A stretch of DNA of 53,365 nucleotides, taken from assembly GCA_964628235.1 (NCBI GenBank), contig CAZVLU010000019.1, positions 1 through 53,365 of the forward strand. Direction: 5' to 3'. The notes below the pieces were generated by a model. That model was not told the DNA's origin and did no database searches. It worked only from the letters and a program-made list of their open reading frames with translations. The position numbers were made by a program, and so were the translations under genes. This document shows, one piece after another, positions 25,328 to 32,891 of the stretch; the first letter of the stretch is position 1, and the number at the start of each line of letters is the position of its first letter. The DNA comes from CAMAVH01 sp964628235. GTDB lineage: Bacteria > Pseudomonadota > Alphaproteobacteria > SMXQ01.

Positions 25328-26350
25328 TCACTTCATCGCAGCCGAGACTTTGTCGATCACGGCTTTCGGCGTGGCGTAAACCGTGGCGTAGAGCGCCGCC
25401 ACTTCCTCGCCGCTCATCGGCCCTTGCGGATCGAGGCCGCGCTTCTGCGCGTCGGCGATATAGTCCTTGTCCGCCGTCATCTTCACGAAGGCCTCGCGCA
25501 GCGCCTTCAAGCGGTCGGCGGGCAAGTTCGGCGGCGCGGCGATCGGCCGCCCCGCTTCGGACGGCGCGAAGATGAAGGTCATGGCTTGGCGCTGCTCGTC
25601 GGTCTTGGCGATTTCGTAGGCCGTGCGGACATCGGGATAATCCGGATGACGCTTCAGAGAGGCCTGCAACATGATGACCAGCTTCTTGTCGGCCAGCAGC
25701 TTCGGCACCGCCGTCGCCATCGAATCGACAGAGGCGAAGCGGCCATGGGACTCGCCGCGCTCGATCGCGAGGAACGTCTCGCGGCTGCCCTGATAGCCGG
25801 TGATCAGCTTGAACTTCATGCCCATCACGGCATTCAGCACTTTCGGATAGATATCGGTGGTCGCCGCGGCGCCAGTGCCGGCGACGACGGTTTCCTTGGT
25901 GTAGAGATCTTCGATGCTCTTGGTCGGCGCCTCATGCCACATGGCGAGCACCGAATGGGTGTTGCCGAGGCTGCCGATCCAACTGAACTTGGTCGCTTCG
26001 AATTTGGCGTTGCCGGTCGGGTTGAGCAGCGGATCGACGGCGATGGGGCCGACATAGGCCAGCACCGTGCCGTCCTTGGGCGCGACGTTATAAAGATAAT
26101 TGCCGGCCACGAGCCCGCCGCCGCCCGGCATGTTCTGCGCCATCACCCGGGGATTGCCCGGCACGAACTTGCCGAAATGCTCCGCCATGGTGCGGGCCGA
26201 GGTGTCGAATCCGCCGCCCGGCGTGCCGGCGATGAGGATATTGATCGACTGTTTTTTGTAAAACTCCTCGACCGACTGGGCGGTCGCGGCGGTCGCGGAT
26301 AGCAGCAAAGCGCCGGCGACGCTGAGCGTCGCCTTCAGAGCGCGGGACAT
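25328..26350 (-). CDS. Bug-family (TctC-like) extracytoplasmic solute receptor
   Basis: Periplasmic binding protein of tripartite tricarboxylate transporters, 340 residues from the ATG at 26350, with an AGGAGG ribosome site. The signal peptide ends near ATAQ-SVEEFYKK. The ligand-binding N-terminal domain has the conserved GTPGGGFDTSARTMAEHF, then VMAQNMPGGGGLVAGNYLYN. No membrane partners (tctA/tctB) are adjacent. Such orphan Bug proteins are common in Hyphomicrobiales and Burkholderiales. It lies downstream of the gentisate dioxygenase gene, 111 bases away, so an aromatic or carboxylic acid ligand is plausible but unproven. Confidence 0.88.
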   Translation of the reverse strand: MSRALKATLSVAGALLLSATAATAQSVEEFYKKQSINILIAGTPGGGFDTSARTMAEHFGKFVPGNPRVMAQNMPGGGGLVAGNYLYNVAPKDGTVLAYVGPIAVDPLLNPTGNAKFEATKFSWIGSLGNTHSVLAMWHEAPTKSIEDLYTKETVVAGTGAAATTDIYPKVLNAVMGMKFKLITGYQGSRETFLAIERGESHGRFASVDSMATAVPKLLADKKLVIMLQASLKRHPDYPDVRTAYEIAKTDEQRQAMTFIFAPSEAGRPIAAPPNLPADRLKALREAFVKMTADKDYIADAQKRGLDPQGPMSGEEVAALYATVYATPKAVIDKVSAAMK

Positions 26351-26461
26351 GGAAGCCTCCTGTTTCATTTTTATCGGCACGTTCTTGGGCGCTATTGAGA
26401 CCTGGGGTCCGCCAAAGCGCAAGCGACGAGTGGGCAACAAACTGTCCAGAAAACGAACGGC

Positions 26462-27508
26462 TTAGGCGCGCGGCCGCTCCTCGTAAAAGGCCAGCTTCTT
26501 TTGCAGCGGCGCGTCATCGATGCGAATCATGCGCGACGGCTGCTTGCCGGCCGGCTTGTGGATAAGTTGCGCGAACACCGGCGTCGAAAAGGTGTCGCCG
26601 GCTTTCCACGGGAAGCTTTCGCCATTGACCGTCGAGACGCCCTCGCCCTCGACGCAGTGAAAGACGGCGCTCGCCGAACGCAGCGGCGGCTGAATCGACT
26701 CGCCCGGTCGCAGCAGCATGGCAGTAAAGCCGAGCGTCGGCAGGCAGCTCTCGCCCGTCTCCGGATTGACATAGGCCAATTCGACCGCCTCGCCCGGCGC
26801 GGCGACCGAAGCCATGCGGTCGAGCGCCGCGCGCGTGCGCGCCCAGGGATAGCGCATCTGCGGATAGGCCGGGCGCGGCGCGCCATAGGCGCGCGGCGGC
26901 AGCAGGCCCGCCTCGCTATATTCGATCTGCGACGCGTCAGGCCGATTGGCCGCCGCCTGCAGCTTGCCTTCGACCGCGTAGGAGCCTTCGAGATAGACGA
27001 ACAACGGCAAATCGAGCGCATCGAGCCAGATCACCGGATCGGTGCCGTCATGGCCATGGTCGTGACGCTGGCCGCCCGGCGTCAGGATCAGATCGCCGCG
27101 CGACATCGGGCATTTCTCGCCCTCGACGATGGTGTAAGCGCCTTCACCCTCGACGATGATCCGCGCGGCGCTCGGCGTGTGCTTGTGCGACGGCGCAGTC
27201 TCGCCGGGCAGCAGCAACTGCAAGCCGCAATAGATCACCGAGGTGGCCTGCATAGCGCCGACGCCACGGCCCGGATCGGACAGCACCAGCACGCGGCGCT
27301 CGGCCTTTTCGATCGGCGTCAGCTCGCCGGCGCGCAGCAGCAGCGGACGGATACGGTCGATGGCCCATAGGCAAGGCTTGGTGACGGGGCGCGGCGCGTC
27401 ATGCGGCAGCACGTTGCGCATCATCGGCCAGAGCGGCGCGACGTTCGCTTGCGTCATCGCCTCGCGGTAATCCGCCGGCAGGCTTTCCAAAGTTCCCAAT
27501 TCGGCCAA
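26462..27508 (-). CDS. Gentisate 1,2-dioxygenase-like cupin protein
   Basis: Ring-cleaving dioxygenase of 348 residues, two cupin domains. The first (residues ~95-165) carries iron ligands in APSHKHTPSAARIIVEGEGAY and the later PGGQRHDHGHDG. The second cupin (~260-330) keeps FHCVEGEG but lacks the full metal-binding set, as expected. Motif spacing and length match gentisate 1,2-dioxygenase, which opens gentisate to maleylpyruvate. Salicylate or 1-hydroxy-2-naphthoate dioxygenases are close alternatives. The start is TTG at 27508 with AAGGGAGA upstream; no ATG occurs until residue 19. Confidence 0.85.
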   Translation of the reverse strand: MAELGTLESLPADYREAMTQANVAPLWPMMRNVLPHDAPRPVTKPCLWAIDRIRPLLLRAGELTPIEKAERRVLVLSDPGRGVGAMQATSVIYCGLQLLLPGETAPSHKHTPSAARIIVEGEGAYTIVEGEKCPMSRGDLILTPGGQRHDHGHDGTDPVIWLDALDLPLFVYLEGSYAVEGKLQAAANRPDASQIEYSEAGLLPPRAYGAPRPAYPQMRYPWARTRAALDRMASVAAPGEAVELAYVNPETGESCLPTLGFTAMLLRPGESIQPPLRSASAVFHCVEGEGVSTVNGESFPWKAGDTFSTPVFAQLIHKPAGKQPSRMIRIDDAPLQKKLAFYEERPRA

Positions 27509-27640
27509 GCTGATGTCTCCCTTTTCTTATGGAAGCATCTATAGCACGGCGGTTTGCGCCGGGAAAATGGCCGCCAAACGAACGAAGCTGCCGCCAGATC
27601 GTTGCAAAAGGAGAAACCTCGCAACCTTCAGGAGCCCATC

Positions 27641-27817
27641 ATGGCCGAGCCCAACATGCCGAACGCCGATCCCTCGATCCCGCCGCCCGAGCGGGCGCCG
27701 CCCTTGAGCCCGCCGGAACCGGCGCAAGCGCCGCCGCAAGAGTTTCCGACGCCGCAGCCGCCGCAAGAAGCGCCACCGCTCGATCCGCCGCCGCAACAGG
27801 TGCCGCCACAAGCCTGA
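27641..27817 (+). CDS. Short proline-rich protein, 58 residues
   Basis: Small protein with no recognised family. The ATG at 27641 follows AGGAG by six bases. After MAEPNMPNADPSI the chain is almost wholly Pro, Gln, Glu and Ala (repeated PPQ/PPE units), with no signal peptide or hydrophobic segment, so it would be extended and disordered. It is divergent from the gentisate dioxygenase gene. The good ribosome site argues that it is real; low-complexity GC-rich sequence makes chance possible. Confidence 0.5.
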   Translation: MAEPNMPNADPSIPPPERAPPLSPPEPAQAPPQEFPTPQPPQEAPPLDPPPQQVPPQA

Positions 27818-27875
27818 CGGCGATTCGTACAGGCTAATTTCACCGCGCCAGAAAGCCCGCGCCTCTTTCGACAGC

Positions 27876-28802
27876 TTATTTCTGCGCCCAATGGGCGCGC
27901 GCGTCTATCGACACGACCTCGTCGTAGCTTGGATCGCCTTTGAGGATGCCGATGTCGCGCGAGAAGGCGTTCATGCCTTTGACGAACTCGGGCGAAATCG
28001 TCGGATCGTAATAGGGCAGATCGCGGCGGATCAATTCGGCGATCAATTCGGCTTCCGAGGCCGGAAAATGCTTGCGACCGACTTTGGTCGCCAAGTCTGG
28101 ATCGGCCTTCAACGCCGCATGGGTCTTGAGGATGGCGCGCACCGCAGCACCCGCCAGTTTCGGATTGTCTTGCAGCAGCGCGTCCGTCGTCGCCAGCGAG
28201 GCCATCGTATAATCGAAGCAAGCTTTCGGCCCGTCGCCGCGACGCACATCGAGCACCACCGTGCCGGCACCGCTGCGCACCGCCACTTCAGTGCCCATGC
28301 CATTGGCCCAAAATCCGTCGATCTTGCCCTCGGCCAGCGCCTTCGCCGCTGTCACGCCGAAGTTCACCCCCGCCCCCACAGCGCCCGGCACAGGCGCGAT
28401 GGTGACCTTATCGCGCTCTAGATCGATGCCGCCTGCTTTCAAAAGCCCGCGCAGGCCCATCTCGACCCAGGGCGCCGCGCCGATGCTCTTGCCCTTGACG
28501 ACCGACAGATCGCCACGCCTCGCGTTCAAGTCGGCGCGCATGACGAGAAACCAATACATGCCCTGCGCTTGCGCGCAGAGCAGCTTCACGCCGTGCCATT
28601 CGGGAAAGGCCGCGAGCGCCGAATGGGACGAGCCGCCGACGAAGTGGATATTGCCGTCGCGCAGTTCGCGGTAAGCGCGGTCCACCGGAAATATCATCTC
28701 GAATTCGACGTCGATTCCCTCTGCTGCGAAGAAGCCGAGTTCGACGGCGGCGACGGCGGGGAAATAGGAATTGGAGATGAGATCGGGGACGGCGAGTTTC
28801 AT
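27876..28802 (-). CDS. NMT1/THI5-like ABC-type substrate-binding protein without signal peptide
   Basis: Binding-protein fold of 308 residues, similar to SsuA/TauA/THI5 proteins: LISNSYFPAVAAVELGFFAAEGIDVEF at the N terminus, then GNIHFVGGSSHSALAAF and GKSIGAAPWVEMGL. The ATG at 28802 has CCGGAG upstream. Unlike usual members there is no signal peptide; the fold begins at residue 1 (MKLAVPDL). No permease or ATPase is nearby. It may be a cytoplasmic enzyme or sensor derived from a transporter subunit. It lies between the gentisate dioxygenase and amidase genes. Confidence 0.8.
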   Translation of the reverse strand: MKLAVPDLISNSYFPAVAAVELGFFAAEGIDVEFEMIFPVDRAYRELRDGNIHFVGGSSHSALAAFPEWHGVKLLCAQAQGMYWFLVMRADLNARRGDLSVVKGKSIGAAPWVEMGLRGLLKAGGIDLERDKVTIAPVPGAVGAGVNFGVTAAKALAEGKIDGFWANGMGTEVAVRSGAGTVVLDVRRGDGPKACFDYTMASLATTDALLQDNPKLAGAAVRAILKTHAALKADPDLATKVGRKHFPASEAELIAELIRRDLPYYDPTISPEFVKGMNAFSRDIGILKGDPSYDEVVSIDARAHWAQK

Positions 28803-28877
28803 TTCGCGAAAGCTCCGGCAGGATGGAAGACGGAGGCTATAGGGCCAGAGAACCCCGCCCGCTGCAAGGCAGCGGCG

Positions 28878-30233
28878 TTAAACCGGCGCGGTCAAAATAT
28901 TCGACAAACCGTCGGCGACGCTCACAGCCGCCGCATCGCCGCCCATAAATCCGAGAACCTGCAAGCCGAGCGGCAACCCGGCCACCTCGAAGATCGGCAA
29001 CGACAAGGCCGGCACGGCCAGCATCGACCCCGGCACGGCGAAGACCGGATCGCCGGTCAGCATGCCCTTAGGCGCCGGGCCCGTGGCGGCCAACGTGATG
29101 CAGGCGTCGAATTTTTCGGCGAGCGCCGCATGCTGCGCGCGGATCATGGCGCGGCGGCGCAGCGCGTCGCGGTGCTGCTCGGGCTTGATCATGATCGCCT
29201 GCGCCAAACGGTCGCGCATCGCCTTGCTGAGCTTGCTCGCGTCTTTGTCGTGGAACACGTTCAGCGGCCAACGCGACTCGTAAGCGTTGATCCGCCGCGT
29301 CAGCTCGAGGGCCTCGATCAGCGCGCGCTCCATCTGATGCACTTCCGCATCTTGCTTGCGCGAGACGATCTCGATACCGGCCTTGGCCAAGGTCTCGCAA
29401 GCGCCGATCAGCGCAGCTTTGGCAGCGTCTTCGGCGATCTCCCAACCCGGCGTTTCCAGCATCGCCAGACGTTTGGGCTTGCGCGCGGCAGGCATCGCCG
29501 CCGGGCCGACGAGGCCGTCATAACCTGGGTCGCCGCCGGCACGGCTGGCGATGGCATAGGCCACCGCCCAGGCATCTTCCAAACTGGCGGCCAAAACGCC
29601 TTGCACGCTTTGGCTCAAGATGTCGAGGCTGCCGCCGCGATTGATGGCGCCGAGACTCGGCTTAAAGCCGTAAACGCCGCAGTAACTCGACGGGCGCACG
29701 ATCGAGCCGACAACCTGTGTGCCGAGCGCGGCGCTGAGCATGCCGGAGCCGACGGCGGCGGCCGAACCGCTGCTCGATCCGCCCGGCGTCCGCGTCCTGT
29801 CGAAGGGATTGCGCGTCTTGCCTGGTTCAGTGGCGGCGAACTCCGTCGTCACCGTCTTGCCGACAATGACGGCCCCCGCCTCGCGCAGCGCTTTCACCGA
29901 TGCCGAGTCATGGCGTGGCTGATATCCCTCGAATAGCGGCGAGCCCATGCCGGTCGGCATGTCGCCGGTCTCAATGATGTCCTTGATGCCGAGCGGCATG
30001 CCGTCGATCGGCGACAGAGGATGGCCCGCTTCCCAACGCCCCGTCGCGGCATCGGCCGCGGCGCGCGCGCCAGATAGATCCGTCGCCTCGAAGGCCATGA
30101 CCTCCGGCTCGATCGCCGTATAGACCTCGATGCAGCGCTCAAGAAAGGCGCGCGGACTGTCCTTGCCGAGCGCGAAATCCTCGGTCGCCGATATATAAGG
30201 CCGCTTCTGCAATTTGAGAGACGTGATCGTCAT
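28878..30233 (-). CDS. Amidase signature family hydrolase
   Basis: Amide-bond hydrolase of 451 residues with the full Ser-cisSer-Lys triad: Lys84 (LGIKDII), Ser153 in TPGGSSSGSAAAVGS and nucleophile Ser177 in GTQVVGSIVRPSS. Spacing is as in malonamidase E2. It is not GatA: that gene is at the end of the window, and this protein lacks GatA-specific segments. The substrate is unknown; the neighbouring ring-cleavage gene suggests an aromatic or aryl amide. It is divergent from the MarR gene at 30427. Confidence 0.88.
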   Translation of the reverse strand: MTITSLKLQKRPYISATEDFALGKDSPRAFLERCIEVYTAIEPEVMAFEATDLSGARAAADAATGRWEAGHPLSPIDGMPLGIKDIIETGDMPTGMGSPLFEGYQPRHDSASVKALREAGAVIVGKTVTTEFAATEPGKTRNPFDRTRTPGGSSSGSAAAVGSGMLSAALGTQVVGSIVRPSSYCGVYGFKPSLGAINRGGSLDILSQSVQGVLAASLEDAWAVAYAIASRAGGDPGYDGLVGPAAMPAARKPKRLAMLETPGWEIAEDAAKAALIGACETLAKAGIEIVSRKQDAEVHQMERALIEALELTRRINAYESRWPLNVFHDKDASKLSKAMRDRLAQAIMIKPEQHRDALRRRAMIRAQHAALAEKFDACITLAATGPAPKGMLTGDPVFAVPGSMLAVPALSLPIFEVAGLPLGLQVLGFMGGDAAAVSVADGLSNILTAPV

Positions 30234-30273
30234 AAACGCAGTTTAGACATTCGATAGATCGTGAGTCGAGTGC

Positions 30274-30290
30274 GTGAATAATTCGTTCAC
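30274..30290. promoter_or_regulatory. Inverted repeat between amidase and MarR genes, candidate operator
   Basis: GTGAA (30274-30278) and TTCAC (30286-30290) are inverted around seven bases, a size typical of MarR operators. It lies 41 bases upstream of the amidase start and 137 bases upstream of the MarR start. A second, wider repeat GTATG...CATAC occurs at 30331-30354. Control of both divergent genes by the adjacent MarR protein is inferred from layout only. Confidence 0.4.
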
Positions 30291-30426
30291 CGGCACGACG
30301 CGGTTCGAAAACCACTTCCTACATAAGTCCGTATGAGATGCCCGAATCGCATACAATTCGCGCTTGCCGCTAGGCAATCAGACGGCGATAGTCACGCCCG
30401 CCTGCCCCCGTTCCGAGGAGCTCTGC

Positions 30427-30936
30427 GTGGCCACCACGACAAAGAAAAAAGCCGCCAAAGCCATCACGACGCTCCCTGCCCTCGTCCATGACGCGCAGGT
30501 CACCTCGCTGATCAACCTTGCCGCCCGCCTGACCGCCAAAGCCGCACGCGTCCGCCTCGGCGAGATGGGCGCCTGGCCGGGCCAGATTCCGATTTTGCTA
30601 TGGCTGCTTGAAGATGACGGCATGATCCAAAAGGATCTTGTCGCCAAATCGAATATGGAACAATCCACTGTGGCTGAGCATCTCGACCGCATGGAGCAGA
30701 ACGACCTGATTTATCGCAAGCGCGGCGACGAGGACAAGCGCACCTACCGCATCTATCTCACGAAGAAGGCCAAAGCCATGTCGGGCGAATTGCTCGCCGG
30801 CCTCGAATCGGGTGCCCGCACCTTCACGCAGGGCATCGACAAAGATGATTTGGTCGTGTTCGACCGGGTCATCCGCAAATTCATCGCCAATCTCGACGGT
30901 TTCGTCCGCAAGGCCTCGGCGAAGTCCGACGATTAA
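30427..30936 (+). CDS. MarR-family transcriptional regulator
   Basis: Regulator of 169 residues. I choose the GTG at 30427, which has GAGGAG six bases upstream; the frame is open to 30364 but without a ribosome site. After a lysine-rich N terminus (TTTKKKAAKA) comes the winged helix: GQIPILLWLLEDDGMIQKDLVAKSNMEQSTVAEHLDRMEQNDLIYRKRGDEDKRTYRIYLT, in which the recognition helix and wing are clear. It overlaps by 4 bases the stop of the convergent MFS gene and is divergent from the amidase. It is a candidate local regulator of the aromatic/amide cluster. Confidence 0.88.
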   Translation: MATTTKKKAAKAITTLPALVHDAQVTSLINLAARLTAKAARVRLGEMGAWPGQIPILLWLLEDDGMIQKDLVAKSNMEQSTVAEHLDRMEQNDLIYRKRGDEDKRTYRIYLTKKAKAMSGELLAGLESGARTFTQGIDKDDLVVFDRVIRKFIANLDGFVRKASAKSDD

Positions 30937-32363
30937 GCCGCCTTGGGCTGGCTTTTGCGCACGAAGCGCGCCATGAACAGCGTGGAACAAACCAGCGGCA
31001 GCAGGCCGACGGCGAAGATCATGCTCGAGGCATGACTGACGGTGGCGGCGTCGCGCGCGAGACCGAGACCTGCGATGTTGGCGATCAGGCCGGAGGTCGC
31101 CGCGCCGAAGGCGGTGCCCAATGAACGGATCGACGCCAGCGACGAGGCCGTGATCCCCTCCTCGCCCGGCACGGCGAAGCCGATGGTCCGCGAACTGAGA
31201 TTCGCATGGTGGAAGCCGATGCCGAGGCCGAGCAGGCAGGCGGCGAAAGTGAGCAGCGGCAACGACAAGATCGTCGTGCCGGTGACCAGTCCAGCGACGC
31301 CGATCAGCATCAAAAGCGGCCCGGCGCGCAGGAGATTGTCCTCGCGCCGGCCGGTCCAGCCGGCGACGAGCAACCCTCCGATCGTCCAGCCGGCCGAAAT
31401 CAGAATCGTCAGGTAGCTGATGAACAGCGGCGTGATGCCATAGACCACTTGCAGCAACAACGGCAGGAACAGCGTGATCGAGCTTTGCGTCAGGCCAGCG
31501 ACGAAGACGATCCACAAGGCTAGGCCGACCGGCGAACGCAACGACAGCAAGCCCGAGGGATAGAGCCGATTCGGCGATGTCGCATCGAGCTTGAAGGCCC
31601 ACCAGACAAGCAACACACCAGCCAGGATGAAGGCGATGCGCAGCATGTTGGAGTCGGCCGGACCCGCGCCGGCAATAGCGAGGACGCCCGCGGTCAGCAA
31701 TGCGAAGCGAGTCGCGGGAAATGTCGCCGTCGCCGTTTTACCGGTCAGCGCGCTGACCTTGGGAATGCGCAGCCAGACCATCAAGTTGAACGGCAAGAGG
31801 AAGATCAGCATCGTCCAGAACGAGCCGCGCCACCAGCCGATGTCGGCAAAAACGCCGCCGACGACAGGCCCGAGCAGTTGAGCGACCATCCAGGTGACTT
31901 GATAGATCGAGAGGATGCGCGAACGCTGCGTGCCGACGAAAACGGCGCTGATCAGATCCATGCTGCCGCCGACCACCAAACCGCCAGCAAGCCCCTGGAT
32001 GGCGCGCGCGGCGACCAGCGAGCCCATGTCGGGGGCCAGCGCGCAGGCGACCGCGCCGACGAGAAAGCCGAAGCCGGCGAGCGCCATGCCGTTGCGCCGT
32101 CCCAGCTTGCGCCAGATCGGGCCGACCGCCGCCGCGCCGAGAATCGCGCCGACGGAATAGAGTAACGTCGCCCAGGTGTAGAACGCCGCGCCGCCGATAT
32201 CGGCGACCACGGTCGGCATGACGATCGCCATGACCAGCACTTGCAGCGCATGCACGATGACGCCGAGGATGATCAGCGTGCTGTAAATCCCGCGGCCCTC
32301 ACGGAAGAGATCGGCATAGCTTGACGGAGCTTGGTCGGCTGTTGGCGGAGCGGCGTGGGACAT
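30933..32363 (-). CDS. MFS transporter, multidrug-export type
   Basis: Inner-membrane facilitator of 476 residues with about 14 hydrophobic segments, which fits the DHA2 drug:proton antiporter type. Early motifs include GAILGAAAVGPIWRKLGRRNGMALAGFGFL (motif A) and the motif C-like MVAQLLGPVVGGVFADIGWW. The C terminus ends in a basic tail (RFVRKSQPKAA). Its stop overlaps the MarR stop by 4 bases. MarR-MFS pairs often form efflux units, but here they are convergent, so co-regulation is uncertain. Confidence 0.87.
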   Translation of the reverse strand: MSHAAPPTADQAPSSYADLFREGRGIYSTLIILGVIVHALQVLVMAIVMPTVVADIGGAAFYTWATLLYSVGAILGAAAVGPIWRKLGRRNGMALAGFGFLVGAVACALAPDMGSLVAARAIQGLAGGLVVGGSMDLISAVFVGTQRSRILSIYQVTWMVAQLLGPVVGGVFADIGWWRGSFWTMLIFLLPFNLMVWLRIPKVSALTGKTATATFPATRFALLTAGVLAIAGAGPADSNMLRIAFILAGVLLVWWAFKLDATSPNRLYPSGLLSLRSPVGLALWIVFVAGLTQSSITLFLPLLLQVVYGITPLFISYLTILISAGWTIGGLLVAGWTGRREDNLLRAGPLLMLIGVAGLVTGTTILSLPLLTFAACLLGLGIGFHHANLSSRTIGFAVPGEEGITASSLASIRSLGTAFGAATSGLIANIAGLGLARDAATVSHASSMIFAVGLLPLVCSTLFMARFVRKSQPKAA

Positions 32364-32891
32364 GCGCTTGTTCTGCTTGTTGGTTGTCCCCGTTTAGCAC
32401 GCACGACCGCCGGTTCGGAACGCAGGAGTCCGAAACGGTCCACTCGGGTTTGCGTTCAGGCCCCCCGAAACTGATGCTGCAGTGCAGCAGAAGAAAAAAT
32501 TTATCTATGAAACATCATCCCATTTTCCGTATTGGCCCTGCCCGGCAGGGCCAAAAACTCAACCGGAGCGGCGCTTGCCCCGATACCGAGCTAAGCTAGA
32601 CTCTCTCAATCACCGCTAAGGTCCAGTTTTTGCTCTCAAAATGACCTTTGCGAATGGTTCTTGAATCTGCTGTTTGCTAACCGTATGTCATGGTCTTGCG
32701 CGACGACTTACCGCCAGAAACGAATCGGACCATCGAGACCGCTGCTGGGGTCATTTTCGGTTATGGCAGCCTTGCGCTTGTGTCCGTTGACGTCAGCAGT
32801 GACAAAATGCTTTTCATAGCCGCGGACCGGGCGGGGCGAGCCAATGACGCGCCGCCCGGCCATTGCTTTTCAGTCTAGGAGACCTGCGTTA
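32364..32891. other. 528-base gene-free interval upstream of pckG
   Basis: Between the divergent MFS and pckG genes. It holds a PhaR-like palindrome (32475-32489), a GGCCCTGCC palindrome (32532-32554) without a clear T-run, and a GC hairpin (32827-32834 with 32852-32859) just ahead of pckG followed by CTTTT, perhaps a leader attenuator. The middle part is relatively AT-rich. Short ORFs (such as 32690-32878) lack ribosome sites and recognisable content. Confidence 0.6.
32475..32489. promoter_or_regulatory. PhaR-like palindrome CTGC-N3-GCAG
   Basis: A perfect 7-1-7 palindrome, TGCTGCA-G-TGCAGCA. It contains CTGC-N3-GCAG, the site reported for PhaR, the repressor of polyhydroxyalkanoate granule genes in Paracoccus and relatives, and is followed by an A-rich stretch. 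No phasin gene is next to it; the nearest starts are the MFS gene (112 bases) and pckG (about 400 bases). Function is inferred from the motif only. Confidence 0.35.

Noticed and set aside
32416..32440. GGAAC upstream of the MFS/pckG region as a stress promoter
   Set aside because: No CGTT occurs 16-17 bases downstream; the bases there read GTCC.
32532..32554. GGCCCTGCC palindrome as a terminator
   Set aside because: The repeat leaves almost no loop, has no gene ending next to it and no T-run on either strand in the right place.
32690..32878. 62-residue ORF ahead of pckG
   Set aside because: No ribosome site, no recognisable motif, and it overlaps the leader hairpin of pckG.
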